A stretch of DNA of 64,000 bases from Bradyrhizobium nivariense (GCF_029846715.1 NZ_JARVWW010000021.1:1-64000); one strand, 5' to 3'; positions 39,500 to 48,492 are shown, counted from the stretch's first letter. Notes: generated by a model from the sequence alone, not told the origin. Made by a program: numbers and translations.

Positions 39500-41152
39500 G
39501 TGAAACAGCACGGTCAGCATTCCGCATTCCAGCCGAACCGGCGAACAATCCTGAGAGGCGCGGCGAGCGCCGCAGCACTCGGCACCAGCGGCGCACTCGG
39601 CACGTTCTCGGAGCTCGCATTGGCGCAAGCCAACCTGCGCGCGCAGATCACACAAATTCCGGGTGTCGGCAAGGGCGCACCGACGGACGCCGACTGGCAG
39701 AAGGTCGGCGAGCTCTGCCTCGGCCCGACCAAGGCGAGCGTCAAGGAAGGCGAATTCAAGGGCGTCGAGCTCTCGTTCATGGGACTCAACAATCAGAACC
39801 TGCACAATCTCCTGTTCCGCGGTTTCCTCAAGCCGTGGGAAGCTTATACGGGCGCGAAAATCTCCTGGATCGATCTCGCCCAGGCCGACTACAACCCAAG
39901 GCTCCAGCAGGCGATCGCGACGAGTACGGTCGATTTCGACATCCTCGAGATGGGCGCGCCGTTCGAGGGCGATGTCTGTGGCAAGGGCCTGGCATCGGAG
40001 ATGCCGGACTGGGTCAAAAAGCAGATCGATATCGATGACTATGTCGACTATCTGAAGCCGCCGGTCGGAACCTGGAACGGCAAGACCTATCGCGTCACCA
40101 TCGACGGCGACTGCCACAACTTCAACTACCGCACGGACGTCTTCTCCGACGCAGCCCTCGCCAAGGCCTGGAAGGACGCCGGCAACACGGGCGAATGGGG
40201 CGTGCCGAAAACCTGGCAGCAGGTCCAGGCGGTGACGAAATTCCTCAAGGGCAAGAAGATCAAGAACCAGAATGCATTCGGCTATCTCGATGCGCCAAAG
40301 CCCTGGGGCGGCTTCGGCTTCTATTTCCTCGGCAGCCGCGCCTCTGCCTACGCCAAACATCCCGAGGACAAGGCTTGGCTGTTCGACATCGATACGATGA
40401 AGCCGCGCATCAACAATCCGGCCTGGGTGCGCGCTATCCAGGACGTCATTGACGCGCTGCCGTTCGAGCCGGCCGACCAGCTCAACGCCGATCCAAACAC
40501 CACCGGCTTCCAGCAATTTCTCGCCGGCATCGGCTCGATGATTCCCTGGTGGGGCGACATCGGCCAGGTCGCCAAGGCGAGCGACACCTCGGTCATCGGC
40601 GATATCGTCGGCTTCGACATCCTGCCGGGATCGGACGATGTCTATAATTCCAAGACCGGACAGTGGGACAAGCTCGCGAGCGGTCCGAACCACGCGCCGA
40701 ACTGCGCCTATCTCGGCTGGGGCGTCTATGTGATGGCCAGGGTCAATAGCGACGAGAAGAAGCACAAGGCCGCCTGGAGCGCGGCTGCGCATCTCGGCGG
40801 CAAGGATCTGTCGCTGTGGATGGTGATGTATCCATCGGGCTTCCAGGCCCACCGCGCCAGCCACTTCCAGTTCGACGAATGGGTGGCCGCGGGCTATGAC
40901 CGCAAATACATCACCTCCTACCTCAACTCGCAGCTTGGCTCCTACAATCATCCGAACCGCGCGGTCGAGCCGCGCATCCCCGGCATCTTCCAGTACTACA
41001 GCATCGCGGAGGATGAGCTGACGAAGATTTTTGCCGGCAAGGTCGACGCGCAGACCGGCGCGAACAACATCGCCGCCGCCTGGGAGAAGCTGACCGACCA
41101 GATCGGCCGCGAGCGGCAGATCGGACTCTACAAGGCCTCGCTCGGCGTGTAG
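39500..41152 (+). CDS. ABC sugar substrate-binding protein (CUT1 type) with Tat signal
   Basis: A 550-residue binding protein. GTG 39500 follows GGGAGGG at good spacing. NRRTILRGAASAAALGTSG is a twin-arginine signal. The mature protein is a cluster D-type lobed binding protein: FMGLNNQNLHNLLFRGFLKPW near 90, DILEMGAPF, GTWNGKTYRVTIDGDCHNFNYRTD, and MYPSGFQAHRASHF. At 550 residues it is longer than maltose-type binding proteins (about 400) and resembles UgpB/large CUT1 forms. It is first in a three-gene import operon. Confidence 0.88.
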   Translation: MKQHGQHSAFQPNRRTILRGAASAAALGTSGALGTFSELALAQANLRAQITQIPGVGKGAPTDADWQKVGELCLGPTKASVKEGEFKGVELSFMGLNNQNLHNLLFRGFLKPWEAYTGAKISWIDLAQADYNPRLQQAIATSTVDFDILEMGAPFEGDVCGKGLASEMPDWVKKQIDIDDYVDYLKPPVGTWNGKTYRVTIDGDCHNFNYRTDVFSDAALAKAWKDAGNTGEWGVPKTWQQVQAVTKFLKGKKIKNQNAFGYLDAPKPWGGFGFYFLGSRASAYAKHPEDKAWLFDIDTMKPRINNPAWVRAIQDVIDALPFEPADQLNADPNTTGFQQFLAGIGSMIPWWGDIGQVAKASDTSVIGDIVGFDILPGSDDVYNSKTGQWDKLASGPNHAPNCAYLGWGVYVMARVNSDEKKHKAAWSAAAHLGGKDLSLWMVMYPSGFQAHRASHFQFDEWVAAGYDRKYITSYLNSQLGSYNHPNRAVEPRIPGIFQYYSIAEDELTKIFAGKVDAQTGANNIAAAWEKLTDQIGRERQIGLYKASLGV

Positions 41153-41259
41153 CCGCACGAGCATCACGAAGATCCTCGGCTGGCGACGCTCTCGCGGTGC
41201 CAGCCGAAAACTTACCCGGCGGCCGGCCGGGCATTCAGGATCGGCCGAGTTCGATTGCC

Positions 41260-42378
41260 ATGCAGAATTCCGCTCCCGTGACCGACGACCTGCACCACCA
41301 GCCCGCAGTAAAGCGCGCGCCGGCGACGCGGAAGGCCGCCGGCCGCGCGATTGTCGCGGTGGCGTCGCTCGGCTTCCTGCTCGTGCTCCTCGTCCAGATC
41401 CTGCACACGACCGATACGACCGCGGCCGGGTTCTCCGATTGGCGACCGATCCTCGTCGCCTATCTCATCTGGGCTGTCGCCTTCGCCATCGCCCAAGTGC
41501 TGATCCGCGGCGAACGCGGCCAGCGCGCGCTATTCCTGCTGCCGGCGGTGTTCTTCACCATTGCGGTGGTGATCTTCCCGACCATCTTCGGGATCTATAT
41601 CGCCTCGCTCGACTGGAATCTCAGCTCGGTCGAAGGCCCGCGCTTCAGCGGCTTCGGCAATCTCGTCGGGATGCTCAACGACACCTATTACTGGAACGCG
41701 CTGGGCAACATGATCTTCTACGCGGTCGCAGTCCTCGGCGAGTACGCGATCGCGTTCGGCCTTGCGCTGCTGCTCAGCGCCGAGATCCGCGCGCGCAAGT
41801 TCTTCCGTGTGGTGTTCCTGCTGCCGATAATGCTGAGCCCTGTCGCGGTGAGCTGGATGATCGGCAAGTCGCTCCTCGAATATCGCTTCGGACCCGCTGC
41901 GACGCTGGCACGCTATCTTGGATGGGAGAACCCGGCGTTCTTCGCTTCGCCTTGGATGGCGCGCTTGAGCATCCAGGCGATGGACGCCTGGGTGTCGATC
42001 CCCTTCATCATGATCATCCTGCTCGCCGGCCTCCAGGCCATGCCGCGGGAAGTACAGGAGGCCGCCAAGGTCGATGGCGCCAACGGCTGGCAGTCGTTCT
42101 GGCACGTCACCTTTCCGATCATGCTGCCGGTCAGCATCACCGTCCTCATCATCCGCATCATCTTCAAGCTGAAGCTTGCAGACATCGTAATCAACGTGAC
42201 GGCCGGCGGGCCCGGGGGCGCCACCGACACCGTGTCGAGCTTCATCTATCGCGTGTACCGCGACCGCTCCAATGTCGGATACGGCACGGCACTCGCCATG
42301 GTCTATCTGGTGCTGATCATCCTCCTTCTGACGCTGCTCCTGCGCCTGTCGAAGCGTTGGACGCAGAGAGTCGTCTAG
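41260..42378 (+). CDS. sugar ABC transporter permease 1 (CUT1)
   Basis: A 372-residue permease with about eight membrane helices: two extra N-terminal ones (VASLGFLLVLLVQIL and PILVAYLIWAVAFA) and six of the core. The ATPase-contact loop is EVQEAAKVDGANGWQSFW (EAA motif with the conserved Gly), followed by VTFPIMLPVSITVL. It pairs with the next gene. ATG 41260 is taken as start; a preceding segment lacks a ribosome site. Confidence 0.9.
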   Translation: MQNSAPVTDDLHHQPAVKRAPATRKAAGRAIVAVASLGFLLVLLVQILHTTDTTAAGFSDWRPILVAYLIWAVAFAIAQVLIRGERGQRALFLLPAVFFTIAVVIFPTIFGIYIASLDWNLSSVEGPRFSGFGNLVGMLNDTYYWNALGNMIFYAVAVLGEYAIAFGLALLLSAEIRARKFFRVVFLLPIMLSPVAVSWMIGKSLLEYRFGPAATLARYLGWENPAFFASPWMARLSIQAMDAWVSIPFIMIILLAGLQAMPREVQEAAKVDGANGWQSFWHVTFPIMLPVSITVLIIRIIFKLKLADIVINVTAGGPGGATDTVSSFIYRVYRDRSNVGYGTALAMVYLVLIILLLTLLLRLSKRWTQRVV

Positions 42379-42397
42379 AACCAAGGAGTTCACGCGC

Positions 42398-43324
42398 GTG
42401 TCGATATCGACATCGGCATTAAAGCCCGTCCGGCGGCATCCCGCGGCCCCGCGCGCCAAGCGGCTGCTTGGCCGCGTGCTGATCTATGCCGCGCTCCTGT
42501 TCTGGACGTTCATTTGCCTGTTCCCGATTTACTGGACGGTGACAACGTCGTTCAAATCGGCAGTCGACGTCACGCAGGCCCACCTGATCCCATGGGTCGA
42601 TTTTCAGCCGGACTGGAAGGGATGGCGCTCGCTCGGGCTGTCGCCAGACACGCTGTTCGGCATCTCGACCGCCCGCGCGGAGTTCACGAACCGGTTCGTC
42701 AACAGCATTATCACCTCGGTCGGCGCGTCCCTGCTCGCGTTGATCCTAGGTTCGCTTGCCGCCTATGGCCTCAGCCGCTTCCGCTACAAATTCGCCTGGA
42801 TGCGCAACGACGACATCCTGTTCTTCTTCATGTCGCAACTGATCTTGCCGCCGGTCGTGCTCGCACTGCCCTTCCTCGTGCTCTACAAGGCGCTCGCGCT
42901 GCTCGACACCCGCCTCGGCCTGATCCTGCTCTATACGCTCTCGGTTCTGCCCATCGTCATCTGGATCATGCGCGACCAGTTCAACGCGATCCCGATCGAG
43001 CTCGATGAAGCCGCCTTCGTCGATGGGCTGTCGACCTGGGGCGCGTTCCTGCGCATCATACTGCCGCTTGCAGTGCCCGGGATGGTGGCCGCTTTCATCC
43101 TGTCGCTGGTGCTGTGCTGGAATGAGTATTTCTTCGCGGCCCTCCTCACCAGCACGGATGCGAAGACGCTGCCGGTGATGGTGGCGAGCCAGACCGGCTC
43201 GCAAGGCATCAACTGGTGGTCGATGGCAGCGCTGTCGACGGCGGCAATCGCCCCGCTCGTCCTGGTCGGCATCTTCCTCGAGCGCTACATTGTCAGCGGG
43301 CTGACGACAGGCGCAGGAAAGTAA
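42398..43324 (+). CDS. sugar ABC transporter permease 2 (CUT1)
   Basis: A 308-residue permease with six membrane helices, starting at GTG 42398 behind AAGGAGTTCAC. Its ATPase-contact loop is ELDEAAFVDGLSTWGAFL, followed by RIILPLAVPGMVAAFIL. FICLFPIYWTVTTSFKS and NSIITSVGASLLALILGSLAAYGLSRFR are typical of CUT1 second permeases. No ATPase gene follows: the + strand series ends here, before a candidate terminator at 43384. Confidence 0.9.
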   Translation: MSISTSALKPVRRHPAAPRAKRLLGRVLIYAALLFWTFICLFPIYWTVTTSFKSAVDVTQAHLIPWVDFQPDWKGWRSLGLSPDTLFGISTARAEFTNRFVNSIITSVGASLLALILGSLAAYGLSRFRYKFAWMRNDDILFFFMSQLILPPVVLALPFLVLYKALALLDTRLGLILLYTLSVLPIVIWIMRDQFNAIPIELDEAAFVDGLSTWGAFLRIILPLAVPGMVAAFILSLVLCWNEYFFAALLTSTDAKTLPVMVASQTGSQGINWWSMAALSTAAIAPLVLVGIFLERYIVSGLTTGAGK

Positions 43325-43383
43325 CTACCTAATTCAGAGACCCTGAGACTTCTCCAAGGGAGCGAAAGTGTGGCGGGGCGTAG

Positions 43384-43418
43384 CGGGGGAGCGACTGGAC
43401 CCCCCGACACCGTTTTTT
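43384..43418 (+). terminator. candidate intrinsic terminator of the sugar ABC operon
   Basis: Stem CGGGGG at 43384-43389 pairs with CCCCCG at 43401-43406 around an 11-base loop. Six T follow at 43413-43418. It lies 60 bases after the last permease stop, on the sense strand. The stem is short but GC-only. Confidence 0.5.
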
Positions 43419-43562
43419 GTCCACAATGCAATCCGCGCTCCTCGGATCAGCCGAACACAGAGCTCTGTTGGTCATCCAACTTCACCGGGCCGTCCACAGT
43501 GCTGTGGCGCTACATCACCTCCAAACGACGACCACCCACACTTGCTCTCAATGGATTTCTCT

Positions 43563-43621
43563 TGATCTCCCGGTGCCCGCATCGCGCCCACGACGCCTCT
43601 AACCAGCTGAAACCCTTGAAG
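43563..43621. repeat. diverged direct repeat, copy B
   Basis: Begins TTGATCTCCCGGTGC and ends CCTTGAA; aligns with copy A at 14249-14308. In copy A the repeat abuts the dusA relic. No dusA sequence is seen here, so this may be the end of another, decayed element or an unrelated dispersed repeat. Confidence 0.45.
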
Positions 43622-43841
43622 CCGTGGCTAAGACCCACCTCGGCAGAACTTTCATCCGCTAGACATCATGAGCTTCTCCTGACGCACTTCAAATCGGGAA
43701 CCTGCAACCGCCAATACCGACGCTCGCTGATCGTGGCCGTCCGAAGCAGCCGTCACCTGCGTCCCGAACGAGGTGTCCACCTTCTCAGTCATTGAAAATG
43801 CTCGACGTCGAGGGCGCCATTTCGTTTGGTTCACGCTCGTT

Positions 43842-45251
43842 TCACCCAATTCTTTGCGGCGCCGATGCGGTGGACACCAATTCCCGAGCGGGCAGCAAAA
43901 GGCCGATCCACGCGCCGGCCAGCGACAGCAGCGCCGCCAACGTCATTGCTGCCTCAAAGCCATCGGCGAAATGCGCCGGGCTATCCATTGCACCATTCGC
44001 CGCGAACGTGGCAACCAGCGCGGCAATCCCGAACATGCCGCCGAGAAACCGGCCCATATTGAAGATGCCGGAGGCCTTTGCCATTTCAGGCAACGAGACC
44101 GAGCTCAGGATGGCGCTTTGCGCTGCCGGCATCGCCATGGATACGCCAACGCCAGCAACCACCAGCGGAACGACCAGCGCGCCATAGCCGGCATCGGGCG
44201 AAGCGATCAAGGCGATCCAACCGAGCCCGATCGCCTGCATGATGAGTCCCGTCACCACCAATGGCCGCTCGCCGAATTTGCCGACTAGGGCGCCTGCAAT
44301 CGGGGCGGTCACAAACAAGGTCGCGGTCCACGGCAACAGACGCAGCCCGCCGCCGAAGGCGTCGAAATGCAGGGTCACTTGCAGGAACTGCGGCAGCAGG
44401 AATAGCACCCCATACATCGCGGCATAAAACAGGAAGCTCAGCGAGAGCGCCGCGGAGAACGGCCTTGACGCGAACAGCCGTAACGGCACCATCGGCGCGG
44501 CGGCGCGCGACTCCCAGATCAGGAACGCGGTCGCGAAGGCGAGACCAGCGATGATCGCACCCACGACTTCCGCGCTGGTCCAGCCGACGATGTTGCCGCG
44601 CATGAGGCTCCAGACCCAGGCCAGTGAGGCAATGGCGACCAGCGTCAGCCCGACGATGTCAAGTGTTGCCGCCGGACCAAAGCTTTCGCGCAAACGCGCC
44701 CGTACCAGCGTGGCTGCGATTGCGCCAATCGGCAGGTTGATCCAAAAGATGGAGCGCCAGCCCAGTTGCTCGGTGAACAGGCCCCCCACCGCAGGCCCGA
44801 TGATCAATGCAAAGCCGGTAATCCCGGAAAAGATGCCGAGCGCTTTTGCGCGCTGCTCGCGCCCGAACGTACCGCTCAGGATGGTCATCGCAAGCGGCAT
44901 CACCAGGGCCGCTCCAGCGCCCTGCATGGCGCGCGCCCCGATCAGCCAATCGACCGTCGGTGCCAGCGCGCAAGCGGCGGAAGCGAGGGTAAACAGCATG
45001 ATGCCGCCGGCGAACATCCTGCGCCGGCCGAACCGGTCGCCGAGCGCAGCCCCGGACAGCAGCAGCACGGCGAATGCGAGATTATAGGCATTGACAGTCC
45101 ATTGCAGCGTCTCGACCGAGCATGAGAACTCGGTGCGGATATCCGCGAACGCCGTCGTCAGCACCATGGCATCCAATGCCATCATGAACGAGGCGAGTGA
45201 GGTCAGAGCGAGGACCCAGGTCTTCTCCGCGGGGTTGGGAGCGTCTTGCAT
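43842..45251 (-). CDS. MFS multidrug exporter, DHA2 (14-helix) family
   Basis: A 469-residue transporter with 14 predicted helices. Motif A is GDRFGRRRMF near residue 72, and the helix-5 antiporter motif is in GFALIIGPAVGGLF (family motif C, G-x8-G-P-x2-G-G). WRSIFWINLPIGAIA follows. DHA2 proteins such as EmrB and QacA export lipophilic drugs or other toxic compounds in exchange for protons. GGATGGAGAC precedes the ATG. A 54-base hairpin lies 58 bases upstream of its start; a divergent small gene lies beyond. Confidence 0.88.
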   Translation of the reverse strand: MQDAPNPAEKTWVLALTSLASFMMALDAMVLTTAFADIRTEFSCSVETLQWTVNAYNLAFAVLLLSGAALGDRFGRRRMFAGGIMLFTLASAACALAPTVDWLIGARAMQGAGAALVMPLAMTILSGTFGREQRAKALGIFSGITGFALIIGPAVGGLFTEQLGWRSIFWINLPIGAIAATLVRARLRESFGPAATLDIVGLTLVAIASLAWVWSLMRGNIVGWTSAEVVGAIIAGLAFATAFLIWESRAAAPMVPLRLFASRPFSAALSLSFLFYAAMYGVLFLLPQFLQVTLHFDAFGGGLRLLPWTATLFVTAPIAGALVGKFGERPLVVTGLIMQAIGLGWIALIASPDAGYGALVVPLVVAGVGVSMAMPAAQSAILSSVSLPEMAKASGIFNMGRFLGGMFGIAALVATFAANGAMDSPAHFADGFEAAMTLAALLSLAGAWIGLLLPARELVSTASAPQRIG

Positions 45252-45308
45252 CTGGCAGTCTCCATCCTGGCGCCAGAACGGCGCCGTCGCACGGAGGACG
45301 AAGCAAAA

Positions 45309-45362
45309 GGGCCCAAGGATGCGGCCTCAAAATAAGTTATGCGGGCCGCATCCTTTGGGCCC
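45309..45362. promoter_or_regulatory. long inverted repeat between divergent genes
   Basis: Arms GGGCCCAAGGATGCGGCC and GGCCGCATCCTTTGGGCCC are fully complementary over 18 pairs apart from one bulged base, around a 17-base AT-rich loop. It lies between the MFS gene (start 45251, - strand) and the ABM-like gene (start 45427, + strand). It may be an operator for both, or an RNA hairpin; there is no T run, so it is not an ordinary terminator. Confidence 0.6.
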
Positions 45363-45426
45363 AGGCAAACGTCCTATGGAGTTGAGAAGTCGCAGTTGGT
45401 GCTGCGGCCGAGGCGAGGAGGCAACC

Positions 45427-45735
45427 ATGAAAAGAACAGTGATCCGCTACAAGACCAGACCCGAAATGGCCGACAGGAATGCCGAGCTGGTCGCGGCGGT
45501 GTTTGCCGAGTTGAAGGCGGCGCAACCAGATAATGTGCGTTACTTGACGCTGCGGCTCGAGGACAACAGCTTCATCCACATTGTCGAAGCAACCGCCGAG
45601 AACGATTCGTCACCGATCACGAAGCTTGCGGCCTTTCAGGCGTTTCAGAGCGGTATACGCGACCGCTGCGCCGAGCCGCCGGTCTTCAATGATGCTATCG
45701 TCGTCGGCAACTATCGTGTACTGGCGGAGCCGTAG
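45427..45735 (+). CDS. small ABM-like protein preceding a sigma factor
   Basis: A 102-residue protein: KRTVIRYKTRPEMADRNAEL, VFAELKAAQPDNVRYLTLRLEDNSFIHIVEA and VVGNYRVLAEP. The strand-helix-strand-strand layout resembles dimeric alpha/beta-barrel (ABM-like) proteins. GAGGAGGCAACC precedes the ATG. It is 16 bases upstream of an ECF sigma gene and likely cotranscribed, so it may be the target or effector of that sigma factor. Confidence 0.7.
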   Translation: MKRTVIRYKTRPEMADRNAELVAAVFAELKAAQPDNVRYLTLRLEDNSFIHIVEATAENDSSPITKLAAFQAFQSGIRDRCAEPPVFNDAIVVGNYRVLAEP

Positions 45736-45751
45736 GGCTCGCGATGGAGGC

Positions 45752-46663
45752 ATGATGAATTCGGCTCAGGAAGTCGCAGCAGACGACATTCCGGCGATCC
45801 TGCTCGCCATGCGGCCGCGGCTGCACCGCTATTGCGCGCGCATGGTCGGATCCGTCATCGACGGGGAAGACGTGTTGCAGGACGCGCTGATGAAGGCTGT
45901 GGAGGCGGCCTCCACGGCCGGCCCGATCCGCAATCCGGAAGGCTGGCTGTTCCGGATCGCCCACAACACGGCGCTCGATTTCCTGCGCCGTCGCAACCGG
46001 CAGGAGGCCCTGCATTCGCCTCAGGAGGTGGACATGATTGTCGACGAGATCGATGCCGTCGCAAGCCGCCAGATTGCAGCGACCAGCCTGCGCACCTTCA
46101 TGCGTCTGCCGGTTGGCCAACGCGCCAGCGTGATCCTGATGGACGTGCTCGGCTGCTCGCTTCAGGAGATCTGCGATATCATGGATTTAAGACTGCCCGC
46201 GGTAAAAGGCGCGCTGCATCGCGGGCGCACGATGCTGCGCGAACTTGCTGAGGAACCCGAGGATGCCCCGCGTCCGCGTCTATCGGCGGCCGACCGCACG
46301 CGGCTCGCCAACTATGTCGACCATTTCAATGCGCGTGACTTCGATGCGATCCGCGCCATGATTGCCGAGGACGTCAAGCTCGATCTGGTGAACAGGTCCC
46401 GGCTGAACGGCAAAGCCGAGGTGTCCCGCTACTTCGGCAACTACGCCAAGATCAATGACTGGCACTTCGTACCGGGCCTCGTCGAGGGCCGTCCGGCCAT
46501 CCTGGTGCTCGACCCGACGGCGATCCCCGGCGCAAGGCCGAAATACTTCATATTGCTCGGCTGGTCGGCGGGCAAGGTCGCCAAAATTCGGGACTTCAGG
46601 CATGCCGCGTACGTCGCCGCTGAGGCTGACATCCAAGTCGACCAGGACAAGATCAGGCGATAG
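45752..46663 (+). CDS. ECF-type sigma factor with SnoaL-like C-terminal domain (1)
   Basis: A 303-residue sigma-70 family protein. Region 2 is LHRYCARMVGSVIDGEDVLQDALMKAV with WLFRIAHNTALDFLRRR; region 4 is PVGQRASVILMDVLGCSLQEICDIMDL and VKGALHRGRTMLREL. The last 120 residues (YVDHFNARDFDAIRAMIAEDV onward) are a SnoaL-like domain. In ECF factors of this kind the tail replaces a separate anti-sigma factor. ATG 45752 and 45755 are both possible; GGAGG suits the second. It ends 11 bases into the 3' end of the convergent second sigma gene. Confidence 0.85.
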   Translation: MMNSAQEVAADDIPAILLAMRPRLHRYCARMVGSVIDGEDVLQDALMKAVEAASTAGPIRNPEGWLFRIAHNTALDFLRRRNRQEALHSPQEVDMIVDEIDAVASRQIAATSLRTFMRLPVGQRASVILMDVLGCSLQEICDIMDLRLPAVKGALHRGRTMLRELAEEPEDAPRPRLSAADRTRLANYVDHFNARDFDAIRAMIAEDVKLDLVNRSRLNGKAEVSRYFGNYAKINDWHFVPGLVEGRPAILVLDPTAIPGARPKYFILLGWSAGKVAKIRDFRHAAYVAAEADIQVDQDKIRR

Positions 46664-47699
46664 CAACCCGACCGGGCACACTGAGCGGCAGGTCGAAGCG
46701 CTGAAACAATCGCTGAGCTTCTGGCTTCACGAAAAGAGTCAATGCCTGAACCAGGTCGTGGTCGAGCGAGAGCACGTGAAGGGAATGCGCGACCCAAGGC
46801 TCGCCCTCACGGGCGCGGGAGTAGGCAGCGAAAGCAGGTTGTCCATTGGCCCCGATGGGGACCAGGCGGTAACTATCGTAAAATTTCCATGCCCACTCAA
46901 AGAAGCCGCGGATCGTCTGCCGTCCTGCGTACCATTGCGGCAACGGCGGCATCGTGTACGTCGCATCTTCCTTCAAAAGCGCAACAAAGCCGTCGACGTC
47001 GAGCGCTTCCCAAGCGCGTAAATAGCGGCCGAGAAGTTCTTTCTGCGCGGCGTTCGGTCGGGCTGAAACCGGCGGCCGGCCGTCAGGATAACGCCGAACC
47101 AGCGTTTCGCGCGCGCGCTGAAGGACACTATTTATCGAAACCGTCGAACCGCCGAGCAGAGTAGCCGCTTCGGCCGGCGCCCAACCGAGCACATCACAAA
47201 GCAGGAGCGCCGCGCGCTGGCGTGGAGATAGCTGCTGGATGGCCGCGACGAAGGCCAATTGCACGGCTTCGCGCGAAGCATAGCGTGCTTCCGGATTCGG
47301 TGCCTCGTCAATGAGGCCTTCCAGGCTCGAGGTCGGGTAAGGTTCAAGCCAGGGCACGTCACGTACTGGTACGCCGTCCGGAAGCTCAGCAGTGGCGGGC
47401 ACTCGTTGGTCGGGGAGCCAACGCCGGATGTTCTTGCGCCTTTCCAGCGCGTCGAGGCAGGCATTGGTCGCGATTTGATACAGCCATGCGCGAAGCGAAC
47501 CTCGTTCCTCGAGGTTGTCGAAACTTCGCCAAGCCCGCAGATACGTCTCCTGCACAAGGTCTTCTGCTTCGTGCAGAGATCCTAGCATGCGGTAACAATG
47601 CAATCTCAATTCGCGGCGAAATGGTTCGGCAAGCTGCTCGAACGCCTTGGTCGACCGCTCCGACGCCGTCCTCCGAGTTGGTGGTTCTGCCGCTGTCAT
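46653..47699 (-). CDS. ECF-type sigma factor with SnoaL-like C-terminal domain (2)
   Basis: A 348-residue sigma factor, different from its convergent neighbour. Region 2: FRRELRLHCYRMLGSLHEAEDLVQETYLRAW and LRAWLYQIATNACLDALERR. A long linker (WLPDQRVPATAE) follows. Region 4: LSPRQRAALLLCDVLGWAPAEAATLLG and INSVLQRARETLVRR. The C-terminal SnoaL-like part has WYAGRQTIRGFF. I use ATG 47699; an in-frame start at 47780 would overlap the SDR gene upstream. Probably cotranscribed with that SDR. Confidence 0.85.
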   Translation of the reverse strand: MTAAEPPTRRTASERSTKAFEQLAEPFRRELRLHCYRMLGSLHEAEDLVQETYLRAWRSFDNLEERGSLRAWLYQIATNACLDALERRKNIRRWLPDQRVPATAELPDGVPVRDVPWLEPYPTSSLEGLIDEAPNPEARYASREAVQLAFVAAIQQLSPRQRAALLLCDVLGWAPAEAATLLGGSTVSINSVLQRARETLVRRYPDGRPPVSARPNAAQKELLGRYLRAWEALDVDGFVALLKEDATYTMPPLPQWYAGRQTIRGFFEWAWKFYDSYRLVPIGANGQPAFAAYSRAREGEPWVAHSLHVLSLDHDLVQALTLFVKPEAQRLFQRFDLPLSVPGRVAIA

Positions 47700-47742
47700 C
47701 GGACTCGATATTGGCCTTCCCTGCATCATTTCAAGGGGCGCA

Positions 47743-48492
47743 TCACGACGGTACAGCTTCGATGCCCTTACTGGACACAATAAACACCCGCTCCTTAAAT
47801 CTATCCGGATTGATCACCAGCTCGATGGCAACACGCGCCGCGTCCGACGAGGTCGGCGGAGAGTCCATGCTGCGAATGAAGTCCACTTCCGATATGCCCA
47901 GATAGCCGGAATATCCGGCCACGGCATGCTTTCCGAACTCGGTGTCCGGCATGATCCGCGGTGCGAGCGCAAAGAAACGTAAGCCAAGACCAAGGCGATC
48001 CGACTCCTTCTGGCTGTAGTTGACGATGAATATCTGCGTGCGTTTGGCGCCGGCATACCCTCCGGTTAGCGGCGACCCAGCGAGCGCGGCTCCGCTCGAG
48101 ACAAGAAGCACGAGCGCTCCAGCAGCGAGAGGTCGCGACAGCGCCGCTTTGCAGAAATGGAATGCGATTTTTACGTCGCTTTCCCAATTTACGGTAAACT
48201 CTTGCCAGCTTTGCTTGTAGAGTGGCAAGGTCGTCGGATGCGCCCCAGCACACAACACCAGGACATCGGGTTCTAGCACTCCGAATGCCTTCGAAGGCGC
48301 GGTCGCGTCGGCTGCATCAAGCGCAAGAACTTCCATTCCAGGCACCTCTTCCGCGAGGCGGTGGAGCGGGGCTTCACGCCGTGCCACGGCCAAGACCCGT
48401 GCGCCGCTCCCGTGCGCCTCTTCCGCAATCCGCCGCCCGACTCCCTGGCTCCCGCCGATCACGATGACCTTCTTTCCCGTCAATGGAAGCAT
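47743..48492 (-). CDS. SDR family oxidoreductase (1)
   Basis: A 249-residue short-chain dehydrogenase. The cofactor motif VIGGSQGVGR is at about 10-20 and the acidic AADATAP region follows. The active site is VLLVSSGAALAG (Ser) and YAGAK (Tyr and Lys). NADP preference is likely because of ARRE after strand 2. It lies 43 bases upstream of the sigma-factor gene. The substrate is unknown. Confidence 0.85.
   Translation of the reverse strand: MLPLTGKKVIVIGGSQGVGRRIAEEAHGSGARVLAVARREAPLHRLAEEVPGMEVLALDAADATAPSKAFGVLEPDVLVLCAGAHPTTLPLYKQSWQEFTVNWESDVKIAFHFCKAALSRPLAAGALVLLVSSGAALAGSPLTGGYAGAKRTQIFIVNYSQKESDRLGLGLRFFALAPRIMPDTEFGKHAVAGYSGYLGISEVDFIRSMDSPPTSSDAARVAIELVINPDRFKERVFIVSSKGIEAVPS

Larger units (their letters stand above)
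43325..43841. other. 517-bp non-coding stretch after the ABC permease
   Basis: Contains the candidate terminator and repeat copy B described separately. I recognise nothing in the rest: short ORFs show no family-like sequence. A truncated recombinase or island end would be in keeping with repeat B, but no coding trace of one was found here. Confidence 0.4.

Noticed and set aside
43652..43849. 65-codon ORF before the MFS gene as a recombinase remnant
   Set aside because: The translation (ASVLAVAGSRFEVRQEK) could not be matched to any recombinase segment I know; too little to support.
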